Source of the DNA: an uncultured Dethiosulfovibrio sp.
Lineage (GTDB): Bacteria > Synergistota > Synergistia > Synergistales > Dethiosulfovibrionaceae
Reading direction: 5' to 3'
NCBI RefSeq assembly: GCF_963667585.1
Contig: NZ_OY763420.1
Coordinates: forward strand, 1,136,001 to 1,200,000
Length of the DNA stretch: 64,000 nt
Positions 50,074 to 58,823 of this stretch are shown piece after piece. The first letter of the stretch is position 1. The number at the start of each line of letters is the position of its first letter. A program made the translations under genes and the position numbers. Below the pieces are notes generated by a model that did no database searches, was not told the DNA's origin, and worked only from the letters and a program-made list of their open reading frames with translations.

Positions 50074-50638
50074 TCCCTACGTGGAATGGTCCAACTTTTT
50101 CGACGATAAAACTCCCTATAGGTGGGGAGCCGTCCTCGTGTCGTTGTTCGATATGCCTCAAGGGCCTAGAATAGCCTTTATTCTTCGCCCTGAATCGATG
50201 AAAATTCACGCTGGTCAGGTAGCTTTCCCAGGGGGCTCGGTGGACGTAGGTGACAGAACTCCCTGGGATACCGCCTGCCGAGAGGCCTATGAGGAGATAG
50301 GTGTGGTGGAGGACGACTTGGTGTATATGGGATATCTATCCCCAGAAGATGTCCTGGTAAGTCGCTTTAAGATCGTCCCCGTTCTCGCCAGAGGGGCTCG
50401 CCCTATGACGGAAAAGGACTTTAGCCCTAGCCCTCAGGAGGTATCCAGGCTTATATTTTGCGATCCTACAGGTATATCCTCCAATCCTTTAACCGTAGAG
50501 GGAGAATATAACGGGACGCGCTACGACTATCCTGTATATCCCTTAGATGAGGGGATCGATATATGGGGTGCTACGGCGAGAATACTCAGGAGATCTCTTG
50601 ATTCAGGGATTCTGTCTTTTGATGGGCTAAAATCTTAG
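50045..50638 (+). CDS. NUDIX hydrolase, CoA pyrophosphatase-like
   Basis: A 197-residue hydrolase with the NUDIX box in modified form: GGSVDVGDRTPWDTACREAY then EEIGVV, near residues 58-83. VAFPGG and the sequence before it (LRPESMKIHAGQ) are typical of the CoA/acyl-CoA diphosphatase subgroup. It probably clears or recycles coenzyme A derivatives. The ATG lies inside the end of pyk. It is followed 15 bases later by cdaA. Confidence 0.85.
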   Translation: MRERSTLEVSPYVEWSNFFDDKTPYRWGAVLVSLFDMPQGPRIAFILRPESMKIHAGQVAFPGGSVDVGDRTPWDTACREAYEEIGVVEDDLVYMGYLSPEDVLVSRFKIVPVLARGARPMTEKDFSPSPQEVSRLIFCDPTGISSNPLTVEGEYNGTRYDYPVYPLDEGIDIWGATARILRRSLDSGILSFDGLKS

Positions 50639-50653
50639 CGAGGGGGAAAAAGA

Positions 50654-51481
50654 GTGGCGGAGATATTGAAACACGTAAAATGGCAGGACATAGTGGATAT
50701 TCTGGTAATTTCCTTTGTCGTGTATCGTCTTCTTATGCTTCTTTACGGAACCAGAGCAATGCAGCTCGTCAAAGGGCTATTGGTTATAGGCCTGCTCTCC
50801 GCCCTGGCCAGATTGCTCGAATTATCCACGATATCCTGGTTTATGGGTCAGATTCTTGGAATAATGGTTATAGCCGTCCCTATCGTCTTTCAGCCGGAGT
50901 TGAGAAAAGTCCTTGAAGAGCTTGGAAGGGGAAACATATGGAAAAGGCATAAGGTTCAGAGGCGGGCTGAATCCATCGCTGATGAGATATCCAAGGCCCT
51001 GATATACATGAAGAGCCAGAGGATAGGCGCTCTTTTGGTTTTACAGAGAGAGACGGGGCTAAAGGATTTCTGGAGGACAGCGGTCATACTGGACGCTGCT
51101 ATCTCTCAGGAATTGCTTATCTCTCTTTTCTGGGTCAACAACCCTCTGCACGATGGGGCGGTAATACTGGATCAATCCAGAATAATAGCCGCCGGATGCT
51201 ATCTGCCTCTGACGGAAAACAGCGAGCTTTCCAGATGGATAGGCACCAGACACAGGGCAGGGCTTGGGGTTACCGAGGTCTCCGATTCGATCTCTCTTAT
51301 AGTGTCCGAGGAGCGGGGAGAGGTCTCTCTGGCTATAAATGGTCATCTTTCGAGAAACCTGAAAGACGACCAGGTCCATAAATTGCTGGTCCATTACTTC
51401 TCCGACGAGGATACCTCTCAACAGTCTTTCCTGGACACTTTGCGTGAAGAGATAAAGTCCCTAGGGGCCAAGGAGGTTTAA
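50654..51481 (+). CDS. cdaA: membrane diadenylate cyclase CdaA
   Basis: A 275-residue enzyme that makes cyclic di-AMP from two ATP. Three N-terminal hydrophobic helices (about residues 13-85) are followed by the DAC domain with the catalytic motifs NPLHDGAVI (DGA) and GTRHRAGLG (RHR). It acts at the cytoplasmic membrane and is regulated by CdaR and GlmM, encoded next. GTG 50654 is preceded by GAGGGGG. Confidence 0.95.
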   Translation: MAEILKHVKWQDIVDILVISFVVYRLLMLLYGTRAMQLVKGLLVIGLLSALARLLELSTISWFMGQILGIMVIAVPIVFQPELRKVLEELGRGNIWKRHKVQRRAESIADEISKALIYMKSQRIGALLVLQRETGLKDFWRTAVILDAAISQELLISLFWVNNPLHDGAVILDQSRIIAAGCYLPLTENSELSRWIGTRHRAGLGVTEVSDSISLIVSEERGEVSLAINGHLSRNLKDDQVHKLLVHYFSDEDTSQQSFLDTLREEIKSLGAKEV

Positions 51482-51482
51482 T

Positions 51483-52709
51483 ATGGCTTTATTCAATAAA
51501 GATGGAGACGTTTTCCTTGGTTCCAAGATATTGCTTCAGATTATTTCTCTGTTGATCGCTGTAGCCTTATGGTTTTTTGTCAACGGAGAGTCCGGTGGGG
51601 ATACGGAGAAGGAGCTTTCCTGTCAGGTCAGTTTTCTGAATTTATCCTCCGAGTTAACCTTAAAATCAAACTTAGAGAAAATAGATATAGGGGTCTTAGG
51701 TACTAGAGATGTACTGGCTAGTCTGACTCCAAGGGATATCCTCTGTGAAGTCGACATAAGGGGCTTAGGTGCCGGTAAATATCGGTTGCCGGTAAAGGTC
51801 GTTCTTCCTGGGGTTATCAGGTTAAACTACGTGAAACCAGCGCATGTAGAGATATCTCTGCTTCGTTACGGGGAAAGGGTTTTGCCGGTACATATATCGA
51901 TCCCTGGAGGATTGCCCTCAGGGTTGCTTATGGATAGCGTGGAGATTTCACCTGAGGAAATATCGATAAAAGGACCGGAGGATCAGCTTGCTACGGTGGA
52001 GGATGTCGTCGTACAGCCCACTATTGAAGAACTTCAAAAAGGTGAAAGGTTGATTTTACCGGTGAAGCTGATAAAATCGGACGGGACTTTTGCGTCTCTG
52101 TCGACGGAGCCCCAAACGGTGGAACTGACGGCGGTTCTCAGGAAGGGTTTACCGAGAAAAAGGGTTCCAATTCAGGTTCCCCTCTCCGGTAAGCCTGACT
52201 CTAACTATGAAGTAGCCTCCGTCGCTGTATCCCCTTCTTTTGTGGAAATAGAGGGATCGGAAAAAACTCTTAAACAGGTGGAGCAACTGGAAACCGAGAC
52301 TATCGATCTGACCGATTTCAAACAGGGCAGATCTATGGTCGTGCCTTTAAGGACAAAGCTACCTGAAGGGGTTCAGCTTTTAGGGGAATCGTCGATCTCG
52401 GTGAACGTTACTCTTAAACCTAGGACTTCAACCAGGCTTTTCTCCAAGTTGAAGGTAGAAACTAGAGGTCGAAGCGTCTATCCTGGGTGGACCGTCTATC
52501 CTGAAACGGTGGATATCCAGGTAGAGGGACCGGCAGGTATTATGGAGGGCATCGATGGTGTAGAGGCTCCTATAGCGGTGTACGTGGACGTCACTAATAT
52601 CGTATCCAGACAGCTGAGGGTCCCTGTCACCGTAAGGTCGGAGATAAAAGACCTTAAAGTTATAAAGGTTAACCCTGAAAAGGTTACAGTTAGGGCCAAA
52701 ATTGAGTGA
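51483..52709 (+). CDS. cdaR: CdaA regulator CdaR (YbbR domains)
   Basis: A 408-residue protein with one N-terminal transmembrane helix (LLQIISLLIAVALWFFV) and four tandem YbbR-like beta domains outside the cell. Each ends in a pattern such as VEISPEEISIKGPEDQL, VAVSPSFVEIEGSEKTL or PETVDIQVEGPAG. It modulates cyclic di-AMP synthesis by CdaA. It starts two bases after cdaA. Confidence 0.92.
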   Translation: MALFNKDGDVFLGSKILLQIISLLIAVALWFFVNGESGGDTEKELSCQVSFLNLSSELTLKSNLEKIDIGVLGTRDVLASLTPRDILCEVDIRGLGAGKYRLPVKVVLPGVIRLNYVKPAHVEISLLRYGERVLPVHISIPGGLPSGLLMDSVEISPEEISIKGPEDQLATVEDVVVQPTIEELQKGERLILPVKLIKSDGTFASLSTEPQTVELTAVLRKGLPRKRVPIQVPLSGKPDSNYEVASVAVSPSFVEIEGSEKTLKQVEQLETETIDLTDFKQGRSMVVPLRTKLPEGVQLLGESSISVNVTLKPRTSTRLFSKLKVETRGRSVYPGWTVYPETVDIQVEGPAGIMEGIDGVEAPIAVYVDVTNIVSRQLRVPVTVRSEIKDLKVIKVNPEKVTVRAKIE

Positions 52710-52725
52710 TGAGGGAGGATGAAAT

Positions 52726-54105
52726 ATGAGTGATGTAGCGGGGAAAAAGCGCTGCCTCTTCGGCACCGATGGTGTTAGAGATATTGCCAATAGAGGTGCC
52801 ATGACCCCTGAAATGGCCCTTAGATTAGGTAGGGCTTACGTTCTTTTTTTGACGGAAAGGGGATTCCCTAGGCCTAAGATAGTGGTAGGTAGGGATACCC
52901 GTAGATCCGGTGCCATGCTTGAAGCTGCTCTAGTCGCCGGTATGACCTCCGCTGGAGCGGACGTGGTGTGTGTAGGGGTTACTCCGACGCCAGGAGTCAG
53001 CTTTGGGGTTGAACTACTTAGAGCTCAGGGGGGAGCGGTTATAAGTGCCTCCCACAATCCGGCGGAGTACAACGGGATAAAGTTTTTGGACAACTCTGGG
53101 TCAAAACTCTCCGATGATTCTGAGTTAGCGATAGAGGAATACCTTGGAGATAACCTCATCGACGATTGGCGGCCTTCCGGTGGCTCTATCGGCAAAGTCG
53201 AACACAGGGAGAGCGATTTTAACTCCAGTTACGTGGAGAGGATTCGAGTCTCCGTAGGAGAAGAGGGGCTAAACTCCCTTAAAGTGGTTTTCGACTGTGC
53301 CAACGGAGCGGCTTCTGCGGTTCTCCCTGATGTACTCTCCTCTCTAGTGGATGGCGGAAACTTCGAGATAATAGGTGCTAGTCCCGATGGATTGAACATA
53401 AACGAAAAAAGTGGAGTCATGTCCATGAAAGGGCTTTCCGAAAGGGTTGTCCAGGCAGGTTACGATATAGGGATAGCCTACGATGGAGATGCCGACAGAG
53501 TACTTTTGGTGGACGGCAAGGGAAGACCTCTCGACGGTGATATCATCCTTTGGGTCTTGGGGAGATGGCTTAAGGATAAAGGGAGCCTGGGAGCCGGTAT
53601 AGTTACTACCGTAATGAGCAATATGGCTTTGGATAAGCACATGGCTCAGTCTGGAATAAAAACCTTTAGGTGTCCTGTAGGCGACAGGTATGTGCTACAG
53701 TCCATGAGAGAGAACTGCTCATCTCTGGGGGGAGAGCAGTCTGGGCACGTAATAGCTTTTCCCTATACAAAGACCGGGGATGGCGTCTGCACCGGCTTCC
53801 TCTTCATAAGGGCCTGTCTGGATATGAAAGAGGATATTCAGACCCTTGTGGATCGTTTTGGTCGCTTTCCCCAAAAGTTGACCAACATAGCGGTTAACAG
53901 CAAAACCGCCATAATGAAGGACGATAATATCCTGGCAGCGGTGGACGAAGTTTCCAGGATGTTAGGTGACTCAGGCAGGATATTCCTCCGTCCATCGGGA
54001 ACTGAGCCTATCGTTCGGCTGTTGGTGGAGTGTGAGGATCTTGAACTGGTCGAATCGCTTTCTCGGTCTATAGAGGAAAAAATAACCTCCCTTGTAGCCA
54101 ACTAG
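52726..54105 (+). CDS. glmM: phosphoglucosamine mutase
   Basis: A 459-residue enzyme that converts glucosamine-6-phosphate to glucosamine-1-phosphate for UDP-GlcNAc. TDGVRDIANRG is at the N-terminus, the phosphoserine loop is ISASHNPAEYNGIKF near residue 105, the metal loop is YDGDADRVLLVD near 255, and the phosphate-binding loop is PSGTEPIVRLLVE. GlmM also inhibits CdaA in other bacteria, which fits the cdaA-cdaR-glmM order. Confidence 0.95.
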   Translation: MSDVAGKKRCLFGTDGVRDIANRGAMTPEMALRLGRAYVLFLTERGFPRPKIVVGRDTRRSGAMLEAALVAGMTSAGADVVCVGVTPTPGVSFGVELLRAQGGAVISASHNPAEYNGIKFLDNSGSKLSDDSELAIEEYLGDNLIDDWRPSGGSIGKVEHRESDFNSSYVERIRVSVGEEGLNSLKVVFDCANGAASAVLPDVLSSLVDGGNFEIIGASPDGLNINEKSGVMSMKGLSERVVQAGYDIGIAYDGDADRVLLVDGKGRPLDGDIILWVLGRWLKDKGSLGAGIVTTVMSNMALDKHMAQSGIKTFRCPVGDRYVLQSMRENCSSLGGEQSGHVIAFPYTKTGDGVCTGFLFIRACLDMKEDIQTLVDRFGRFPQKLTNIAVNSKTAIMKDDNILAAVDEVSRMLGDSGRIFLRPSGTEPIVRLLVECEDLELVESLSRSIEEKITSLVAN

Positions 54106-54112
54106 TATGGCT

Positions 54113-54155
54113 GAATGCCGTGAATCCGGCGATTATGGTTCACGGCATTCTTGAT
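54113..54155 (+). terminator. hairpin between glmM and glmS ribozyme
   Basis: Twelve-base perfect arms GAATGCCGTGAA (54113-54124) and TTCACGGCATTC (54139-54150) are followed by TTGATTTT, a weak T-run. It probably ends or thins transcription from the cdaA-glmM operon before the ribozyme. Confidence 0.65.
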
Positions 54156-54195
54156 TTTAAGGAGAGGTGGTGATATCTATAACTAAAAGCGTCCA

Positions 54196-54350
54196 TGTAA
54201 GCGCCTGGACTGGAATACTCCAGTTGACGAGGACAGGGGATTATCGATCTATCGGCGGATGCCCTTGGGGAGCGTGGGAACTCCCTGAATCCAGGTCATA
54301 AAGCCCGCAGGCGACTGTGGGGACAAAACACCTGGTGTTTCCCGAAGTGT
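54196..54350 (+). ncRNA. glmS ribozyme/riboswitch
   Basis: The conserved glmS ribozyme core lies directly upstream of glmS: GCGCC just after the cleavage site (predicted between A54200 and G54201), helix P1 with ACTGG and CCAGT, then GTTGACGAGG, TTATCGA and CGGCGGATGCC, in the order and spacing of the family. The 3' helices include CCTGGTG followed by TTTCCCGAAG. With glucosamine-6-phosphate as cofactor the RNA cuts itself and the downstream mRNA is degraded, so GlmS is made only when the product is scarce. Confidence 0.95.
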
Positions 54351-54368
54351 GAAAGGACGTGACTTCCT

Positions 54369-56195
54369 ATGTGTGGGATAGTCGGATACGTAGGACCGAG
54401 AGATGTATCGAAAGTCGTTTTAAGTGGCCTAGCTAGGCTTGAGTATAGAGGTTACGATTCTGCCGGTATGGCCATATCGGGAGATGACGGAATTAAAAGG
54501 TCGAGGGAGGTCGGCAAGGTAGCTGACCTGGCGAGGATGTTGGAGACATCTCCTCTGGTAGGAAACCTTGGAATTGGCCACACCAGATGGGCTACCCACG
54601 GAGGGGTATCGGTGGAAAACGCCCATCCTCACTGTGACTCATCCTGCTCGGTGGTCTTGGTCCATAACGGAATTATAGAGAATTACGTTGGCATAAAAGA
54701 GGAACTCCTGTCTAACGGAGGAGTTTTCTCATCTCAGACCGACACCGAGGTAGCTGCCCATCTTTTGGGGAAAATATACTCTGGTGATCCTAAAGAGGCA
54801 CTGGTTGAGTTATATCGCAGGATAACCGGAGCCTTCGCCCTTGCGGTTATGTTTGCTGACGATAAAGACCATATTTACTGCATAAGAAAAGGATCCCCTC
54901 TCATCGTGGCCCTCGGAGACGGAGAGACCCTCTGTGCCTCCGACGTGCCTGCTGTATTGGAGTACACCAGAAAGATAGTCTATATGGGAGAAGGGGAGAT
55001 GGCCTGTCTTTCCCGAGAAGGTGCCTCTTTCTGGGACAGCCAGGGGCGCACCATAGAGAAGGATGTGGTCGAGGTAGATTGGGATCTCTCTATGGTGGAA
55101 AAAGGCGGATATCCCCACTTTATGCTTAAGGAGATCAACGAGCAGGGGGCGGTTATGCGCCAGACCCTTACAGGAAGGACCGAGGGAAACGTAGTGGACC
55201 TATCTCAGGAGCTTTCCTGGACCTCCGACTGGGCTAGATCTATCAAAAAGGTCCATCTCGTCGCCTGCGGTACCTCCTATTACGCCGCCTCGGTTGCGGA
55301 AAGGGTTATGGGGCTATTCACCGATCTTGACGTGAGGGTGGATATAGCATCGGAGTACCGCTATCGCTCCATTCCTATAGGGGAGGACACTCTGGCGATA
55401 TTCGTCTCCCAGTCTGGAGAGACCCTGGATACTCTGGCGGCGGAGAGGTTCGCCAAGGAAAAGGGGGCCAGATGTCTCGCCATCACCAATAACGGCCTTT
55501 CCTCCATAGCCCGAGAGGTCGATGATGTGCTTCTTTTAAAAGCAGGACCGGAGATAGGTGTAGCCGCTACCAAAACCTTCACCGGTCAGATGGCGGTGCT
55601 GTACCTCATGGCCCTGTATCTGGCGAAGCTGAGAGGATCTCTCTCCAAAGACGATGAGACAAGACTCGTCAAAGAGATGACCTGTCTGCCCTACAAGATA
55701 GAGGGACTTCTGGAAAACAGCGACCCTATAAAATCCATGGCGGAGAAATACTCTCTAGCACGGGATTTCCTTTTCCTAGGGAGAGGGTTTTCCTTCCCTA
55801 TCGCCCTTGAAGGGGCGCTGAAACTGAAGGAAATATCCTACATTCACGCCGAGGCCTACGCCGCAGGGGAGATGAAACACGGACCTATCGCCCTTCTGGA
55901 CAGGGCGGTTCCGGTGGTGGTGGTAATGCCCGACGACGAGCTGTGGGAAAAGACCCTGTCCAATGTCCAGGAGACCAAGGCCAGAAAGTCTCCGGTGATA
56001 GCTGTGACAACCGTAGGAAGGGAGTCGTCTCTTAAGGACGTGGAGGATATTTTAACCGTCCCCTCGACAGAGCCGGAGCTCTCTCCCTTCCTGACGGTAA
56101 TACCTCTCCAGATGTTCGCCTATTATGTGGCTTTAGCGAGAGGCACCGAGATAGATCAACCTAGAAACCTGGCGAAAAGCGTTACAGTAGAATAG
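54369..56195 (+). CDS. glmS: glutamine:fructose-6-phosphate amidotransferase
   Basis: A 608-residue enzyme that makes glucosamine-6-phosphate. The glutaminase half starts MCGIVGYVG with nucleophile Cys2 and has RLEYRGYDSAG and GHTRWATHGG. Two SIS domains follow (ACGTSYYAASV, SQSGETLDTLAA, and AYAAGEMKHGPIAL). The C-terminus ends EIDQPRNLAKSVTVE as expected. The ribosome binding site AAAGGA (54352-54357) follows the ribozyme directly. Confidence 0.97.
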   Translation: MCGIVGYVGPRDVSKVVLSGLARLEYRGYDSAGMAISGDDGIKRSREVGKVADLARMLETSPLVGNLGIGHTRWATHGGVSVENAHPHCDSSCSVVLVHNGIIENYVGIKEELLSNGGVFSSQTDTEVAAHLLGKIYSGDPKEALVELYRRITGAFALAVMFADDKDHIYCIRKGSPLIVALGDGETLCASDVPAVLEYTRKIVYMGEGEMACLSREGASFWDSQGRTIEKDVVEVDWDLSMVEKGGYPHFMLKEINEQGAVMRQTLTGRTEGNVVDLSQELSWTSDWARSIKKVHLVACGTSYYAASVAERVMGLFTDLDVRVDIASEYRYRSIPIGEDTLAIFVSQSGETLDTLAAERFAKEKGARCLAITNNGLSSIAREVDDVLLLKAGPEIGVAATKTFTGQMAVLYLMALYLAKLRGSLSKDDETRLVKEMTCLPYKIEGLLENSDPIKSMAEKYSLARDFLFLGRGFSFPIALEGALKLKEISYIHAEAYAAGEMKHGPIALLDRAVPVVVVMPDDELWEKTLSNVQETKARKSPVIAVTTVGRESSLKDVEDILTVPSTEPELSPFLTVIPLQMFAYYVALARGTEIDQPRNLAKSVTVE

Positions 56196-56206
56196 TTTGA
56201 GTTGAC

Positions 56207-56250
56207 AGAAAAAGCAAAGGCCGCCTTGAGAGGCGGCCTTTGCTTTTTCT
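56207..56250. terminator. 19-bp bidirectional terminator after glmS
   Basis: Nineteen-base arms (56207-56225 and 56232-56250) are perfectly complementary around TTGAGA. A-rich and T-rich outer ends allow termination on both strands. Confidence 0.93.
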
Positions 56251-56300
56251 GCGCTATGGTCTATAATATGTCTTATACGGAACCCAGATCCGCTATGCGG
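56240..56300 (+). promoter_or_regulatory. promoter and candidate operator of the kdu-TRAP cluster
   Basis: TTGCTT (56240-56245), a 16-base spacer and TATAAT (56262-56267) form a plausible promoter whose -35 lies in the terminator arm. The palindrome CCGCTATGCGG (56290-56300), just downstream of the start region, could bind the IclR-type regulator encoded in the cluster. Confidence 0.5.
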
Positions 56301-56333
56301 AATAAGTCTCTCATGAAAAAAGGAGATGTGCTG

Positions 56334-57101
56334 ATGATTTTGGATAGTTTTTCTTTGTCAGGAAAAAAAGCCTTGGTTACCGGTGCAAGAACCGGAATAG
56401 GACAGGGTATTGCTTTAGGGCTAGCTCAGGCGGGGGCGGACGTGATCGCCCTCGGTCACAGCTCTATGCCTGAGACGAAAGAGGCGGTAGAGGCTTTAGG
56501 CAGAGGGTTTTATCCCTACGAGGTCGATTTAGTTAGCTCTCATAAGTCCGATTTGGTCAAAGTCGTCGATCGCATCTGGTCTGAGACGGGAGAGGTGGAT
56601 ATTCTTATCAACAACGCTGGCATAATACGAAGATCGGACCTACTGGATTTTTCCGAGACCGATTGGCAGGACGTCATAAACGTAAACCAAAATGCCCTTT
56701 TCTTCCTCTCCCAGGCGGTAGCGTCCAATATGGTGAAAAATGGGATAAAAGGCAAAATCGTGAACATCGCCTCTATGCTTACCTTTCAAGGAGGAATCAG
56801 GGTTCCATCCTACACCGCCAGCAAAAGCGCCGTCGCTGGAATCACAAGGGCTATGGCCAACGAACTGGCTCGTTACGGAATTCAGGTAAACGCCATCGCA
56901 CCTGGATACATAGCCACCAACAACACCGAGGCCCTTCGGGCCGACGAGACCAGAAACTCGGAGATTCTGGGACGTATTCCGGCGAGCCGATGGGGAACCC
57001 CTGAGGATTTGGCGGGAATGGCGGTATTCCTGTCCTCCTCTGCGTCGGATTACGTTACAGGATCCATATTCCCTGTGGACGGAGGATGGCTTTCCCGCTA
57101 A
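56334..57101 (+). CDS. kduD: 2-dehydro-3-deoxy-D-gluconate 5-dehydrogenase
   Basis: A 255-residue short-chain dehydrogenase. NAD site VTGARTGIGQGIALGLAQAG, NNAG motif in LINNAGIIRRS, and catalytic Ser-Tyr-Lys in NIASM and YTASKSAVAGITRAMANEL. The SDR subgroup with APGYIATNNTEALRAD matches KduD, which interconverts 2,5-diketo-3-deoxygluconate and KDG in uronate breakdown. ATG 56334 has AAAGGAG 8 bases upstream; the longer frame starts in the terminator. The kduI gene two genes on supports the call. Confidence 0.9.
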   Translation: MILDSFSLSGKKALVTGARTGIGQGIALGLAQAGADVIALGHSSMPETKEAVEALGRGFYPYEVDLVSSHKSDLVKVVDRIWSETGEVDILINNAGIIRRSDLLDFSETDWQDVINVNQNALFFLSQAVASNMVKNGIKGKIVNIASMLTFQGGIRVPSYTASKSAVAGITRAMANELARYGIQVNAIAPGYIATNNTEALRADETRNSEILGRIPASRWGTPEDLAGMAVFLSSSASDYVTGSIFPVDGGWLSR

Positions 57102-57143
57102 TCTCGGACGGAAAACTATTTTACCGTCAGGGGGAGTTACTAC

Positions 57144-57908
57144 ATGGATAAACAAGGTATTCAGGTACTACAGAGGCTTTTTGACGTTTTGTCCTATCTT
57201 TCCGATCGAAACGATTACGCAGGGGTGAAGGAGATAGCCGAGGGGACCGGCCTTTCGAGGACCACGGTTCACAGGATTTTGGGAACCTGTGAGGCTAATT
57301 ACGTGGTGTTGAAAGATGAGATTGGACGGTATCGTCTTGGTCCCAGAAGCCTCGAATGGGCCAACTCCTATCAGCTTCAGACCGGCATAGCCAGGCTCGC
57401 CAGGGCTCATTTAAAGGAGCTTCTCCAGGATCTCAAAGAGACGGTCCATCTTTTCATATACGAAAAGGGTGAAGCCTTTTATCTCGAGAAAATGCACAGC
57501 TACAGCCAGACCGGCATGGATTCCAGAATAGGGTCCAGGCTGGAGCTCTATTGCACCTCCGCAGGAAAGGCCATATTGGCGGCCCTGCCGGAGGAGGAGT
57601 TCGATCTCTATATGGAGACCGTCGAACTCCGTCCTAAGACCGACAGGACCGAAACGGACAGGGAACGATTCCGGTCTGTTATCGATGAGATCAGAGATAG
57701 GGGATATGCCCTGGACGACCAGGAGAACGATCTAGGTGTTAGGTGTATAGGCGCCGCCGTTATGGATAAACGAGGCTATCCCGTCGGAGCGGTAAGTTTA
57801 ACCGGACCGGTTTTCAGGATAACCGACGAGAAATTGGAATCCCTTGGAAAGAGGGTCTTGGCCACCGCCAGGCTCATATCCTATCAGCTTGGTTACAGTG
57901 CCAGATGA
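57144..57908 (+). CDS. IclR-family regulator, KdgR-like
   Basis: A 254-residue regulator. A winged helix-turn-helix at about residues 8-65 (VKEIAEGTGLSRTTVHRIL) is followed by the IclR effector domain (TVHLFIYEKGEAFYLEKM, LYCTSAGKAILAALPEEE, ALDDQENDLGVRCIGAAV). It sits between kduD and kduI, so it should sense a uronate intermediate such as KDG and control the cluster. GTCAGGGGGAG precedes the ATG. Confidence 0.9.
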   Translation: MDKQGIQVLQRLFDVLSYLSDRNDYAGVKEIAEGTGLSRTTVHRILGTCEANYVVLKDEIGRYRLGPRSLEWANSYQLQTGIARLARAHLKELLQDLKETVHLFIYEKGEAFYLEKMHSYSQTGMDSRIGSRLELYCTSAGKAILAALPEEEFDLYMETVELRPKTDRTETDRERFRSVIDEIRDRGYALDDQENDLGVRCIGAAVMDKRGYPVGAVSLTGPVFRITDEKLESLGKRVLATARLISYQLGYSAR

Positions 57909-57942
57909 TCGGACAGGGGAAGATCGTATGGGAGGGGTAAAA

Positions 57943-58776
57943 ATGAAGTTAGACGTTAGACATGGGGTCCATCCCCAGGATTTTAAGGGCTATGACACGT
58001 CCAGGCTTAGAGGGGATTTTCTCATCTCCGACCTTTTCGTCCCTGGCGAAATCTCTATGGTCTACAGCCACGTTGACAGGATAATCACCGGAGGAGCCTG
58101 CCCTAAGGGGCCCCTAAAACTGGAGTGCGGAAAGGAGATCGGCGTCGACTACTTTTTAGAGAGGCGAGAAATGGGCATCATCAACGTCGGTGGCTCTGGC
58201 TCGGTCACCGTAGATGGAGAGACTTTCGAGCTCAAATCCCTGGATGGCCTGTATCTTGGGATGGGACAGAAGGAAATTACGTTCGAGAGCGAAGATCCAT
58301 CAGTACCGGCCCATATGTACTTCAGCAGTGCCCCTGCCCATATGGTCCATCCTAATTGTTACATCGATATAGAGAAGGCCAAAAAGGTCAAAATGGGAGA
58401 GCCTAAAAAGGCTAACGTTAGGACCATCAACCAGTATATCCACCCTGAGGTCTGTTCCACCTGCCAACTAATGATGGGTTTGACCCAGTTGGAAAAGGGT
58501 AGCGTATGGAACACCATGCCCTGTCACACCCACGATCGGAGGATGGAGGTCTATTTTTATTTCGACCTTCCTGAGGACGGCTTAGCGATGCACTTCTTCG
58601 GAGAGCCTAAGGAGACCAGACACATAGTTGTCCGTAACGAACAGGCGGTCATAAACCCCAGCTGGTCCATTCACAGCGCCGCCGGAACGTCGAACTACAG
58701 TTTTATATGGAGCATGGTCGGAGAAAACCAGGAATTTACCGACATGGATCACGTTCCTATGGGAGAGTTGCTTTAA
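57943..58776 (+). CDS. kduI: 5-dehydro-4-deoxy-D-glucuronate isomerase
   Basis: A 277-residue cupin isomerase that converts 5-keto-4-deoxyuronate, released from pectin or glycosaminoglycan lyases, to the KduD substrate. Family features are VRHGVHPQDFKGYDTSRLR, LGMGQKEITFES, and the zinc site MPCHTHDRRMEVYFYF. ATG 57943 follows GGGAGGGGTAAAA. The length is normal for the family. Confidence 0.95.
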   Translation: MKLDVRHGVHPQDFKGYDTSRLRGDFLISDLFVPGEISMVYSHVDRIITGGACPKGPLKLECGKEIGVDYFLERREMGIINVGGSGSVTVDGETFELKSLDGLYLGMGQKEITFESEDPSVPAHMYFSSAPAHMVHPNCYIDIEKAKKVKMGEPKKANVRTINQYIHPEVCSTCQLMMGLTQLEKGSVWNTMPCHTHDRRMEVYFYFDLPEDGLAMHFFGEPKETRHIVVRNEQAVINPSWSIHSAAGTSNYSFIWSMVGENQEFTDMDHVPMGELL

Positions 58777-58823
58777 TCCATATACGGATGTTTCACTGAT
58801 TCTTATTTGAGGAGGATTGTGTG

